From Gnetum montanum (lineage: Eukaryota > Streptophyta > Gnetopsida > Gnetales > Gnetaceae): 64,000 nucleotides of DNA. The notes under the pieces were generated by a model. It was not told where the DNA came from. It made no database searches and saw only the letters and a list, made by a program, of their open reading frames with translations. Below are positions 33,704 through 44,331 of this stretch, piece by piece; position 1 is the first letter of the stretch; the number at the start of each line of letters is the position of its first letter. A program made the position numbers and the translations under genes. The stretch is from positions 170,582 through 234,581 of the forward strand of contig MNCI01025042.1 of NCBI GenBank assembly GCA_015680685.1, given 5' to 3'.

Positions 33704-36700
33704 TTATTTTAGGAATTTTTTGATTTTTTTCTTCTTAATGTTAGGCGATGTATCAACGGGTATGATTCTGTATTCAACGTCCCCTTCGCTGATTACGTTG
33801 AATGGTAATTCAGCCCAAGGGACGTCTGATGGAATGGCTTCTGCGTCAGTGTTTTTAGATGCTTCGGTATCTGTGGCGAGTTCTATGTTAGTTTCTAATT
33901 GGGAAGGAGTATGTACAATGTTAGGTGAAGGTGTTTCTATTTTAGGTGGATTCGGATTATTGCCTACCGGTTGTTGTTCGTTTATGTCATTTCGGCTAGG
34001 CTTTTCGAGTTCAACCACTGAGCCTTGGTCCATGTCCATGTGTGATGAAACAATAGGTGTAGCTGCTTCCCCGTGAATGATGATTTCACTACCTTCATAA
34101 GGTAGGTGAATTTCTTGATGTATAGGGGATGAGACCACTTTCAGTTGGGCCAACCAAGGTCTTCCTAATATTAGGTTGAATCCCGGCATTTCGTCAACCA
34201 CCACGAAATCGGCGGACATGGGAAACTAGTCCCCCGCTATGAAGTCTAAGGTCACTATGCCTTTGACCATCACGCGTGACCCACTGAATGATTTTAACTT
34301 GTGGTTGGTTTGATTAACTTGGTCAGCCCTAGTTGTTCAATGATGGGGTATGGTACCACGTTCGTAGCAGCTCCATCGTCTACATGGACCCTATGTATCT
34401 TGAACTGATTTATGCGTATCGTTATGAAGATGGGGGCTGTTGTTACCTCCTCTATTTTCTTATCCATTTTAATGTTATCGTTGTGGAAGCTTAGTGGTTT
34501 GGATGTTGACCCTTGGGGCGAGTGCATTACCGCATGAATGGATGGTTCGTTTGGGGGCAAGTTCTCGCTTATTGGGATCGACGTTAACATGTGTACCAAA
34601 GTTTCACGATGTGTTTGGGATGTAAGAACCAAGTCATACAAGCTTAGCGAAGTGTTCTTTTGCTTGAGTGCTTGTGTGACTTGTGTTAAAGCCGTTGCCA
34701 AATCTCTATTGTTGGGGGCATTTACATCAGTGGTGACTCGGGCCATTGGCCCCAGTAGTTTTATTTCATGCTTTGTTGGCCCGTCATTTTTGCTCAGAGC
34801 CGTTGTTTTAGATGTATCATGTTTTTTAGATGGTTCACTCTCGTTGCCTACATTTGGTTGACTATTGGGTGGCATCATGGGTACGACGTTAAGTGGAGTG
34901 GGTTTAGGTGGTCCCACAGCTAACCATTGACGCTCCTTCTCCAAGCGTTCACGCCTAAGCTTATCTGCTAAGCGTTCTCGTGTGTGGCGTGGAGGTGGAG
35001 CTAGTCTTGGAGCTTTGGGTTGCCCTAGGATTCGTACCACATATGGGGGTGGGTGGGGTTGTGGTTGTACAGTCGGATGTGGTTGGGCAGAAGATTGGCT
35101 AGACACCCTAATGACGTAAGGACTAGGTTTACTTTGCGTATGTGAGGTGGAGGCTTGATAAACATTAGAACTTGTGGATGTCTTAACAATGTATGGGGTT
35201 TATATAGGTGGAGGTTGGACCTCTGCTGTTGCAACTGCGGGTGGCACTCGGACTACGAAAGGGGCAGGCCGAGTAGGAGGGGTTAATAGATTCGGGGTAG
35301 TGACAGCGGGAGGTATGCGCACTACGTATGGTTTCTGCGGGACGAATGGTGGTTGAGGCATGGACGCGGATGGAATGGGAGGAACATGGAATACAAATGG
35401 ATTGTTAGGTGTTTGTTGTTTATATTCAGGGTAGACAGTGTTAATGTTGGGTGTCTTGGGTTCATCATCAAAGTAGATCGTGTTGATAACGTACGATGCC
35501 TCTTTGGTGTTCAGAGGATCTTTATACACCCCCATAGCCTGGTTTTGTGGTTGGACCGGGTTGGCCTCATCAAAGGTGATTTGGCCTTGGTTGATCATTC
35601 GTTGTATGTCCTACTTCAGGGTGAAACAGTAATTTGTGCCATGCTTGTTGCGTTGGTGATAATCGCAGAAGCGATTCATTCTAAAACCTTTGGGTACTGG
35701 AGGCTCATCCAGCGTTGCTAGGCTTGGGTTCTGGACGAGTTGACAGAACCGATCATGTCTCTGGATGGCCACAGGGGATAACTGTTTATGTTTCATTAAT
35801 CCAGCTTTCAGTAGTTGGTCGAATAGCTGGGATGGCTTCATAGGCAACGACGTATATTGAGAGGGTTCTTTCCTCTCAAAATTTCTCATACGGTTTGGTG
35901 TTGGGTTCTGCGATGATGATGATTCTGGTGCAATCGTGGGAGTAGGTCTAGTATAGTTAGTAGGAGCTACTGGCGGTTTGTTTTATTGTTGCGTTTCTGC
36001 TATTGCCACTATGGTTGCTTTAGCCTTCTCTTTATCCTTTTTACTATGTTGATTTTTGAATGCTAAGTATGCAGGGTCATGGCTATTTTGAGCCGCCTCT
36101 TCTATATTTTTGATTTATACAAAGGCTTGGTTAAGGTTACGCGCATTAAGATAGTATAATTTGGATTTGAAGAAGTCATTAACAGCCCCCTTTAGAATTG
36201 TGAGTAGATATGTTTGGGGGATTGGCTCGTGTAGCTCATTGAGAGCGGCACTCCACCTCTGGATAAATTTTTGCACAGGTTCGAGTAGTGCTTATTTAAC
36301 CTGTATAAGGCTATCCAATGTCACCTCAGGTTTCAAGTTATATTTGAACCTAGTCACGAACTAATGTAACAACTCCTCCAAGGAAAATATAGAATTCCTC
36401 GGCAGGGCCCGATACCAATTGAGTGCTCTCCCTATGAGAGACATAGGGAATACTTGTAAAATGGCATGTGGTCACACCTGGAGCAATGCATATTCTAACC
36501 TAAACGTTATTAAGTGAGCGTTGAGGTCCATCTCCCTATTATATTTAGTTAGTGTTGGCAACGATATGCCTTTGGGAAAGGTTAGAGGCGGGATGGAAGG
36601 GCTGATGGGGTCATCGTGGTAGAAGTCCACTACCTTCGGCTCTCCGTCAGCAGCCGTTTTGAGGTGCTTTACCTCGTCAGTTAGTTCTTGCATTAATTTT

Positions 36701-37812
36701 TTGGCATCTGCCCAGTCTTGGACACTAGGTGACATGGCAACTTGGGGGTGTGGCACATTGTATAGGTTGGACTGTTGGATGGTAGGTTGAAAGGCTGAAA
36801 GCTGTGCGGTCAGCGGTTGTGCTTGCGGGATGTTCATAGTGGGTGGCACTAGGGATGGCACATTGTAAACGAGGGGTTGTTGTTACAGTGGTTGTGGCTG
36901 TACTTGGGGAATGTTGGCTGGTGGGATCGTATGGGGTGGCACGTTGTGGTGAGGGGGTGGATGTGGTTGCACACTCATCGTTGCCCATTTCCCAGCCACA
37001 TTTTGTGGAGGAACCCCTTGTTGGATTACAGCGGTCGAGGGGACTCCGTGCGTTTGGATGTGGGGGATGTAGTAAGCGGATGTGGATGCTGGTATCACAT
37101 GTGGCATCCCTATCACTCAAGGCGAGAAGGTCACTCTCATGTTATTGTGTGGGGGTGGTGCTTGCGAGGATGGGCCTGCTGCTGCAGCGGGGATGATAGC
37201 GAGAGGGAGTGTGCTGAATTGCAGGTCAGTTACTAGAGGAACATGAACCAGTGCGGATGTTTCTGGTGGAGGTGCTTGCGCCTAGGTGAACCTGAGGGGT
37301 TAGAGGGACATGGCTTCTCCTGTGCCCAGGTGGAACATGGGGTTGACATGTGTTTGTGGGCTGAGGGTGTGATAGGAGTCTTCATGTTCGGATTGGGCAG
37401 TGAACTCGTCCTCCTCTTCCGGTTGTAGATCTACTGCAGGCTGATCCAACAACTGGCTCCTTTGTAGGAGGAGTCGTGTGATGAGCTCTGAGTACTACTC
37501 TGGAATAGGGAATATATCGTACAGGGAAGGGATGAACTCGCGTCCCCCCTTGTAGAAGAGTTCGTACTGCCTCTTTACCTCTATTTCGGCTCGATCTATG
37601 GACAGACCAGCTTGTATCTTCACACATATGAAGTTATACTAGTCCTAGGTTATAATGTTAGAGGTTGGGTTTCTCCCTTGCAACCTTAGGGACCAACGGG
37701 GCCCCGCTGTGGGTTGTACTGTCGGCTATGGAATGACGGGCTATTGGGTGGCCATGGTGCCTACCATGTCAGTGACTTGAGCGGTTGTACGGGTGGTGTT
37801 GGTAGGGTTCAT
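33704..37812 (-). pseudogene. Element C: gag-protease, decayed
   Basis: Minus strand. The ATG at 37812 begins MNPTNTT. Gag segments: YNFICVKIQ, YELFYKGGREFIPSLYD (about 37580), a long Pro/Gln-rich linker (37120-36740) and a gag core at 36861-36472 (LTKYNREMDLNAHL). At about 35640 there is an FCDYHQRNKHGTNYC segment resembling a zinc-binding motif. A second proline-rich region (35600-34860) follows. The protease has FITIRINQFKIHRVHVDDGA at about 34400 (active-site Asp), then MSADFVVVDEMPGFNLILGR and the tail PWAELPFNVISEG, finishing in a Lys-rich end. Stops are mainly TAG, for instance where copy B has Gln in EQFP. It ends facing the antisense gene. Confidence 0.87.
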
Positions 37813-37859
37813 GATGACTTGTTGAGGGTATGACACAGTATAGGGATGTGGAATTAGTG

Positions 37860-38445
37860 TACTTGGTATAGCGTAAACTTACGCAGTAATGTCTAGCGTA
37901 CACGCTTCAACGTCCAGCGTATAATGACAGCGTAGGCAGCATATAGGGAGGGAGCGTATAGGGTCTCCGTAGATAAGTTTATAGTGTAAGGAGTGTAGTG
38001 TATATGCTAAGCAGCGTATATAGTGTTAATGTGCAGCGTAAATAGGTTTTACAACGTATAGAGTGTGGTATAAATGAATAGTAGTGTGAACGAGTTTACA
38101 GCGTAAAGAGAGTAGCGTAAACAGAATCTCAGAGAAAGTCAGTGTGCAGCGTAGATAAGTCTACAGCGTAACAAGTATAGTGTAAATGGACAGTAGCGTA
38201 GACAAGTCTATAGTGTAACAATGTGCAGCGTAAACTTTAGCAGTCTTGTGTATGGCGTAAGGAAAATCTGCAGCGTAAAGCGTGTAGCGTATACATGGTA
38301 GTGTAGACGCTGGGAGACTTATGGATGGAAGGGTTTGAACTGAACAGTGTAGATGCTCAGCAGCGTGAACGCTGGATAGTTTGCAAGCTGGATTTTAAAC
38401 TAAACAGCGTAAACGCTGGGAAGCGTGTAGGTAAGGTTTTAGGCA
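37860..38445 (-). repeat. Element C: untranslated leader made of GCGTAAAC-type words
   Basis: agcgtaaac, agcgtataga and agcgtagac recur about every 15-25 bases. The words match those of the LTR and the antisense gene's 5' region. No coding potential. Confidence 0.8.
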
Positions 38446-38448
38446 GAG

Positions 38449-38465
38449 CCCGTCCTTCTAGCGCC
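38449..38465 (-). promoter_or_regulatory. Primer-binding-site-like sequence, element C
   Basis: Minus-strand GGCGCTAGAAGGACGGGC, six bases from the 5' LTR edge; matches the sites of A and B. The tRNA is not assigned. Confidence 0.65.
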
Positions 38466-38471
38466 GATTTC

Positions 38472-39784
38472 TGTACCGTCCGAAATCGTCGGTCTCTGGC
38501 TAGAAGGAAATAGAGACCGTGGGATCATAGGACGTGCACAGAAGACCCTACCTTCACCTGAGGGCGAGCTGGAATGAACGAAGGTAGAGTACCTTGGGTG
38601 GTTTGCACGTGGATCAGACAAGGATTTCCCCGAACGTACACCGAAGTGCTATACGCTGGGTTATATGTAAACGGTGTAGCGGGCATAAATCAAAGCGTAA
38701 ACAATGTAACCAATGCAAACAAAGTGTAATGTAAACGAGCGAAAACAGAATACATGCAACAATTAATACAAACTATAAATGATTTTGGGAAGAAAATGTA
38801 ACAATGGCATTATAGAATGAAAGCACAATGCACCGGTCTAACACAGTTGTGACTGGAACACAAGGCGGACGAAAAGCCCCGGTGGATGCAGGGATGATTG
38901 TGGCTGGTTCACACTATGAGCACAGCGTAGAGGTTGTATGCTCAGCATACAGGGTTGTCCAGCATAAAGGGTTTTATGCTCTGGTTCGCAGCGTCTCTAC
39001 TCTCTGGTGTGCTCTGGGAATTTTGCCAACCGCCTCGAATCTCGTAAAAATTCAGGCTTTTATACAGGTTTTGGCGTTAGACTCGGGTTGGGAGACACAT
39101 GGCGCATTGACCGGGTGCAAAAGTGTAAAATACAAGTGTACAATATGTTACACTTGGTGGGCGTATACGCTGGGTGTATATGCTGGGCGTATACGCTATG
39201 TCTGACGAGCGTACGTTGTGGGTGTATATACTAGGCATAGACGTCGTGGATGCTGGCGTATACGTTGGGCGTATACGCTGGTGGATGCTAGGCATATACA
39301 CTGCATGAAGCGGGCGTATACGCTGGGGTGTATACGATGATGGTGTTGGGCGTATACGCTGGGGCGTATACGATGATGGTGTTGGGCGTATACGCTGATG
39401 GTTGCTGCCTTATGCCAAATCTTGTTCTGCAGTGTTGTTTCCATGTCGTCTCCAGGGATTTCATTGCTGGGCGTATGCATCTGTTGTACCTGCTGAGCAT
39501 ACATGTGAGGCGTGTACGCTGGACGTCTACGCTGGGCGTATATGCTATGAACTTGAGCATACACGCTGGGCGTATACGCTGAGAATTTGAGCGTATACGT
39601 TGGGAATGTGCACTTGGGGATATACGCTGGGCGTATACGCTGAGACTGCATACTTAGTGAAAATTAAGCATCTGATCTCCGAAGCTGCCATGTTTGACAC
39701 CAAATGTAGCTTTGGTCGTCTGTGGATCCCAGGGACCTGCTTGGTGTTGGACAAGTACTAAGCTCCAAATTTTGTGATGTTTCA
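38472..39784 (-). mobile_element. 5' LTR of element C
   Basis: 1313 bases, TGTACCG...GTGTTTCA. It differs from the 3' LTR mostly by transitions and by extra copies of GCGTATACG words (39165-39400), which account for the 48-base length difference. Minus-strand TATAAAAG at 39057-39064. Confidence 0.93.
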
Positions 39785-40125
39785 CTCTTAAATGTTGGTA
39801 AAGAAAGAAGTATGAAAAGAAGGGAAAAGCAAAAATTGTAGAACATGAAGATCAAAAAAAAGATGAGAAATTATTTTATATTGAAAAGGAGGAAGATCAA
39901 CTCTTGATCTCTATAAAGGTACTAGATGCTAGCAACAAAAACAACATTTGGTATGTTGATAGTGGGTGTAGCAATCACATGACATGGAAGAAGACATTGT
40001 TCTCAAGCTTGGAAAAATATGATGGAAAGGTAACCATAGGTAATGGAAAGAAGTTAACCATTTCTGGGATTGGATCACTTGCCTTCACAACAACTCAAGG
40101 TAACAAATATGTTATTTCCTAGATA
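39785..40125 (+). pseudogene. Copia: end of gag and protease
   Basis: Resumes the copia frame after element C (39785-39789 is the duplicated ctctt), with the last zinc-knuckle cysteine, a Lys-rich link, then NNIWYVDSGCSNHMTW at about 39940-39990: the DSG aspartic protease motif in the usual copia context, followed by VTIGNGKKL. A TAG shortly after VIS ends the open stretch. Confidence 0.9.
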
Positions 40126-40139
40126 TATTTTGTTCTAGA

Positions 40140-41205
40140 TATTTCAAAGAATTTATTGAGTGTGGGGCAATTATGTTGCAATGGGTATCATGTTGAATTT
40201 GCAAAAGATATTTGTAAAATTTATAACGTTGATGATGATAAAGGTATTGCAATTATCCCTTTAAGAAAGAATCAAATGTACAAGTTATAGATGAAAAAGG
40301 ATGTTCATTGTCTCACCATCACTAAAGACATAACATGGTTATGACATGATCGGTTAGGACATGTCAACTTTGGCTCAATGGACCACATGAAAAAAGGAGA
40401 AATTGTAAGAGGTATGCTAAAATTTTCTTTGCCAGAGGTATGTTAACTAGGAAAAATTACAAGGTTAGCATTTCCTAGAAAATAACATAGATCTCAAGAA
40501 AAATTAGATCTAGTTCATATGGATTTATGCGGTCCCATGCAAACATTGAGCCTAGGTAAAAATCGATATATGTTAATCATAGTGGATGATTTTTCAAGAT
40601 TTTCTTGGGGGTATTTTATGAAATTAAAAGATCAAACATTGGGATCTTTTAAAGAATTCAAGGTGGAAGTAGAAAATCAAAGTGGCAGTTCAATTAAGAA
40701 AATTTGGACAAATCGTGGTGGTGAATTTTTATCAATTGAATTTGATGAATTTTGCAAGAAAAGTGGGATTATTCATCAAACAACCAGATCATTCACACCT
40801 CAACAAAATGGTATTGCTGAGAGAAAGAATAGAACTGTGGTTGAAATGGTAAGGTGTCTACTTCAAATGTTAGGTTTAGAAAATAAATTTTGGATAGAAG
40901 CTTGTGCAACATCAATATATATTTTAAATATGGTACCATCAAGATCAATTCAAAATAAAAATCCATATGAATTATGGAATGGATATCCACTCAATATCTC
41001 TCATTTGAAAGTTTTTGGTTCACCATGCTACATTCAAATTTCAATACAAAAAAGACAAAAGCTAGATAAACAGGGACAACCATGTATTTTTGTGGGACAT
41101 TGTGCAAATTCCAAAGCCTAAAGGTGCTATGATGTTGCAAATAAAAATGTGGTTGATTCACGTGACGTAAATTTCATGGAAGAAACATTTTAACATTATA
41201 GCAAC
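40140..41205 (+). pseudogene. Copia integrase
   Basis: A pre-integrase zinc segment (HDRLGHVNFGSM at about 40345-40380) leads into the catalytic core: HMDLCGPMQTLSLGKNRY with the first Asp, then WTNRGGEF where copia elements normally have S-D-N-G-G-E-F, so the second catalytic Asp is Asn, then PQQNGIAERKNRTVVEM with the catalytic Glu. After that come YELWNGYPLNISHLKVFG and FVGHCANSKA. Several TAG/TAA stops lie in the zinc part. It would insert the cDNA; this copy cannot. Confidence 0.92.
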
Positions 41206-41760
41206 ATGGACATCCATGATGCTATTTCTCCTCACTTTTTTGCTGTTACCAAAAACGTATCTGTTTCTGCTACCAAAAATGTGCCTATTTCTACTACCAA
41301 AAACATGGCTTCTGCTGCTATAAAAAATGTGCCTATTTCTGCTACCAAAAATGTGCCTATTGCTATTTCCAAAAACATGCCTGCTGCTACCTATTTAGGA
41401 CATGGATCTATGGTAGAAATAAATCAACAATTGCCACAACATACAAAACCTTGGCATGGTCATTTAGTGCAACACCATCCTCAACTTTCATTTACTCTTC
41501 AAGGGCACACCTGTACATCAATGCCTTCTCAAATCATTTCATCTACAACACCTTCTATCTCAATAATGTCCACCTCCTAGTAGATTCTAGCCACCTCTCA
41601 GCTAGTTCAATATCATCTAACCTCCAACATGTTGGATACAAATTTTACACAACGCATTACAAGAAGTCACTTTTGCGGAGACATTGCTTCACCAACCTAG
41701 GACGTGGACTCTCTTGAAAATGCTCTTTTCACTATGATGGACAATGAATTTTTTGTGCTA
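41206..41760 (+). repeat. Copia linker between integrase and RT with a tandem ATKNVPIS repeat
   Basis: From about 41235 to 41390 a 24-30-base unit encoding (S/T)ATKNVPIS and variants repeats about seven times (ttctgctaccaaaaatgtgcc). The frame stays open from 41206 to 41580. This is the variable linker of copia polyproteins; the expansion is unusual. Confidence 0.7.
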
Positions 41761-43300
41761 ATTACGCTGATTTGTGGGGGGGGAGTGATGATGGTTTAAT
41801 GGAACCATCCACGGTCGTCAAAGCTACACAAGATAACCATTTGATTGATGCCATGGAGAAAGAGCTACATCAAATTAATAAAAAAACACTTGGAACCTAG
41901 TTCCTTGTCTGTCTGCTAAGCCTGTTATCAGTTTAAAATGGATATTTAAACTCAAGAGAAATCAATATGGTGAAATAGAAAATTTCAAAGCTTTCCTAGT
42001 TGCCAAAGGCTATCTCTAACAACAAGGTAGAGACTTTGATGATAAATTTGCTCTTGTTTCATGGATGGAATCCATGAGAATCTTTCTTGCCATTGCTACA
42101 GAAGATGGCTATATGGTTTATCAACTAGATGTGGCTTTTGTATTTCTCAATGGCATTCTTAATGAAGAATTTTATATGGAACAACCACCGAGCTTCATTG
42201 ATGAAGGAAACAAATCATGTTTACAAGCTTCATAAAGCATTATACGGGCTCAAGCAAGCTCCATGTGCATGGTATGCACGTATTCATGCATTTTTCATGC
42301 AAGAAGGCTTCATTAATCTTCAATCCCAAACCACAATATACAAAAAGGTATCTGGAGATGATTTTATTTGTGTTTGTTTATATGTAGATGATTTAATCTA
42401 TTTTTCATATACAATTGCATTAGGAAATAATTTTCTTAATGCCATGAAAAAGAAATTTGAAATGTTTGATTTAGGAAAGATGTCATACTTTTTGGGTTTT
42501 TAAGTTATTCAAAGAACAAAATCAATTTCCATATGCCAAATGAAATTTTCTAGATCCTTAATTAAGAAATTTGGCATGATTAATTGTAATCCTTTAGACA
42601 CATCACTTTCCCTTGGTACAAAACTTATCAAGGATGCCAAATCCCCCTCTATCAACCCTTCACTATATAGATCCCTTATTGGTAATTTAATGTATCTCTC
42701 CAATACTCATCCATATATCTAATATGCTGTAAACTACCTTTCTTGGTTCATGCAAGATCCACATGAATCACATTGGAAAGCTGCAAAACAAGTATTGCGA
42801 TACCTGAGAACTACAACAAATTTTGGATCACATTTCATCGACATACAAATTTGAAGTTATGGGGATACACTGATGTAGATTGGGGAGGCAACCTCGAAGA
42901 TTGAAAGTCAACTTTTGGTTTTTGTTTCTTCTTCGGTCCATCACTTATCTCATGGGAATCAAAGAAGCAATCTACAGTTGCCCTCTGAATAGCTGAAGCA
43001 GAATACATTGGTGCATCGAATGTTGCTTCTTAGGCTATTTGGATCCACTCCATATTCACTAAAATGGGATATACACTTAAACCTCCCATTCACTTATACT
43101 ATGATAACACAAGTGCTATTGCAATGTCTCATAATCATGTTCATCATGGACATTCCAAGCACATAGATATCAAGCATCACCATTTTAGAAGCTTGATCCA
43201 AGATAACATACTCAACATGGAGCATTGTGCAACTAAAGCACAAATGGTAAACACCTTTACAAAGATTCTGAGATGTGAAAAGTTTGAGTCTTTTTGAAAC
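41761..43300 (+). pseudogene. Copia RT-RNase H
   Basis: RT: SLKWIFKLKRNQYGE, VYQLDVAFVFLNG (usually YQMDVKSAFLNG, first catalytic Asp kept), a frameshift near 42190-42210, then KALYGLKQAPCAWY and FICVCLYVDDLIYF with intact YVDD. RNase H: LWGYTDVDWGG, AEAEYIGASNVA, and SKHIDIKHHHFRS. Frames change at least twice and stops are present. It is followed by a short open stretch and the polypurine tract. Confidence 0.92.
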
Positions 43301-43328
43301 TTCCTAGGAGTGGAACCTCTTACCATCA

Positions 43329-43337
43329 TGGGGGGTT
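43329..43337 (+). promoter_or_regulatory. Polypurine tract (copia)
   Basis: tggggggtt immediately before the 3' LTR. Confidence 0.75.
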
Positions 43338-43715
43338 TGTGGAATATGATGACTAGATGTTCCACAATAGAATTAAATAGATCTCATCCATTAACCTATT
43401 TTGAATAAGATGAGATCATATTCATGTAATTCTTATCCAATCCATGTTTAGGACATCCCATATTAACAAGATCCTTAAATATGATGATAACAATCATCCC
43501 CATGATTTCTGAGATTCATACTTATCTCTCCAAATATATTCTTGGGAGATCAAGGCCTATATAATTGTAGTAGCACATATTCATTCACAATAGAAAAAAA
43601 ATAATACAGAAGACATACAGAAGCTAGAAATTTTAACAAGAGTGTTCTTGTTCTAACAAAGTTCTTTATTTCCTTTAAGCTTAGTTTGTAGATCCAGGGC
43701 CCTTTAGACTCTTCA
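43338..43715 (+). mobile_element. 3' LTR of the copia element
   Basis: Begins TGTGGAATATGATG and ends AGACTCTTCA, followed by attat (43716-43720). Matches 20854-21232. Confidence 0.93.
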
Positions 43716-43720
43716 ATTAT

Positions 43721-44331
43721 TTGTACAAGAAGACATGAAATGATAGGCAAAATATTGGATTTCACCAAAGGAAAGTGTAATGATGACAGTATCACTAGTT
43801 CCATGTATGGTTAAAGCTCTATTAAAATGCATAATAGCATCATAACCTTTAGGTACATTATTGATAATTTTGACATGCTCGTCAGGAAACTCAAAATCTA
43901 TGGTTGCATTGTCTTCAATTGGAGTCATGGTTAACTATGAGGCTATGGCTTGGCCCTTGGTTGAAGCTTGGAAAACATAGTGTAGATCAAATTTGGCTAT
44001 TATGGCTTTCCAATAGCCTATTCCACTGCTCTTATAGATGTTGGATGTAATGCCCCCTAATACATTATCTTTACATATGATATTGATTTGACTCTTAAAT
44101 AGGTAATGTATTCATTTCTTTATGGAAAAGACTATGGCTAAGCAATATTTTTCAACTTTAGTGTGTTTAGTCTCATAGGCTATGAATGCATGGCTTAAGT
44201 AGTAAATTGGTAGCTATGCTCCATCATCTTATTTTTAATGGAGAATGGAAGCTATGGATGTCTAAGAGATTTCAAGGTATATAAAGAATGATTTATCTTT
44301 CTAAGGTGGGTATTGGGGCATAGAATCACAC
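43721..44331 (-). pseudogene. Element D: RNase H start and RT end, middle piece of a split pol
   Basis: Minus strand. FPDEHVKIINNVPKGYDAI at 43870-43800 matches FPDEDISAIDIVPNDYNAI of C. Before it (44180-43940) a broken RT-RNase H connection is visible. On the left it continues at 20848 across the copia insertion. On the right it breaks near 44331 where plus-strand gypsy sequence starts. Confidence 0.75.

Larger units (their letters stand above)
22118..39784 (-). mobile_element. Element C: complete 17.7-kb Tat-lineage gypsy element with an antisense gene
   Basis: Flanked by 5-base duplications. It contains, in minus-strand order, 5' LTR, primer site, leader, gag-protease, spacer with an opposite-strand gene, RT-RNase H-integrase, 3' untranslated region, polypurine tract and 3' LTR. 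The integrase has no chromodomain, and the RT/integrase motifs resemble the Tat lineage (Ogre, Grande and relatives). At 17.7 kb it is in the size range of giant Tat elements. A gap of 512 N lies in the antisense gene. Confidence 0.9.
20854..43715 (+). mobile_element. Ty1/copia element, plus strand, carrying a nested gypsy element
   Basis: Bounded by 379- and 378-base LTRs with TG...CA ends, attat target duplications, an initiator-Met primer site and a polypurine tract. Domain order gag, protease, integrase, RT, RNase H is that of Pseudoviridae (Ty1/copia). Excluding the 17.7-kb insertion of element C it is about 5.2 kb. Both LTRs are near-identical: I count about 20 differences by eye. Confidence 0.93.
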
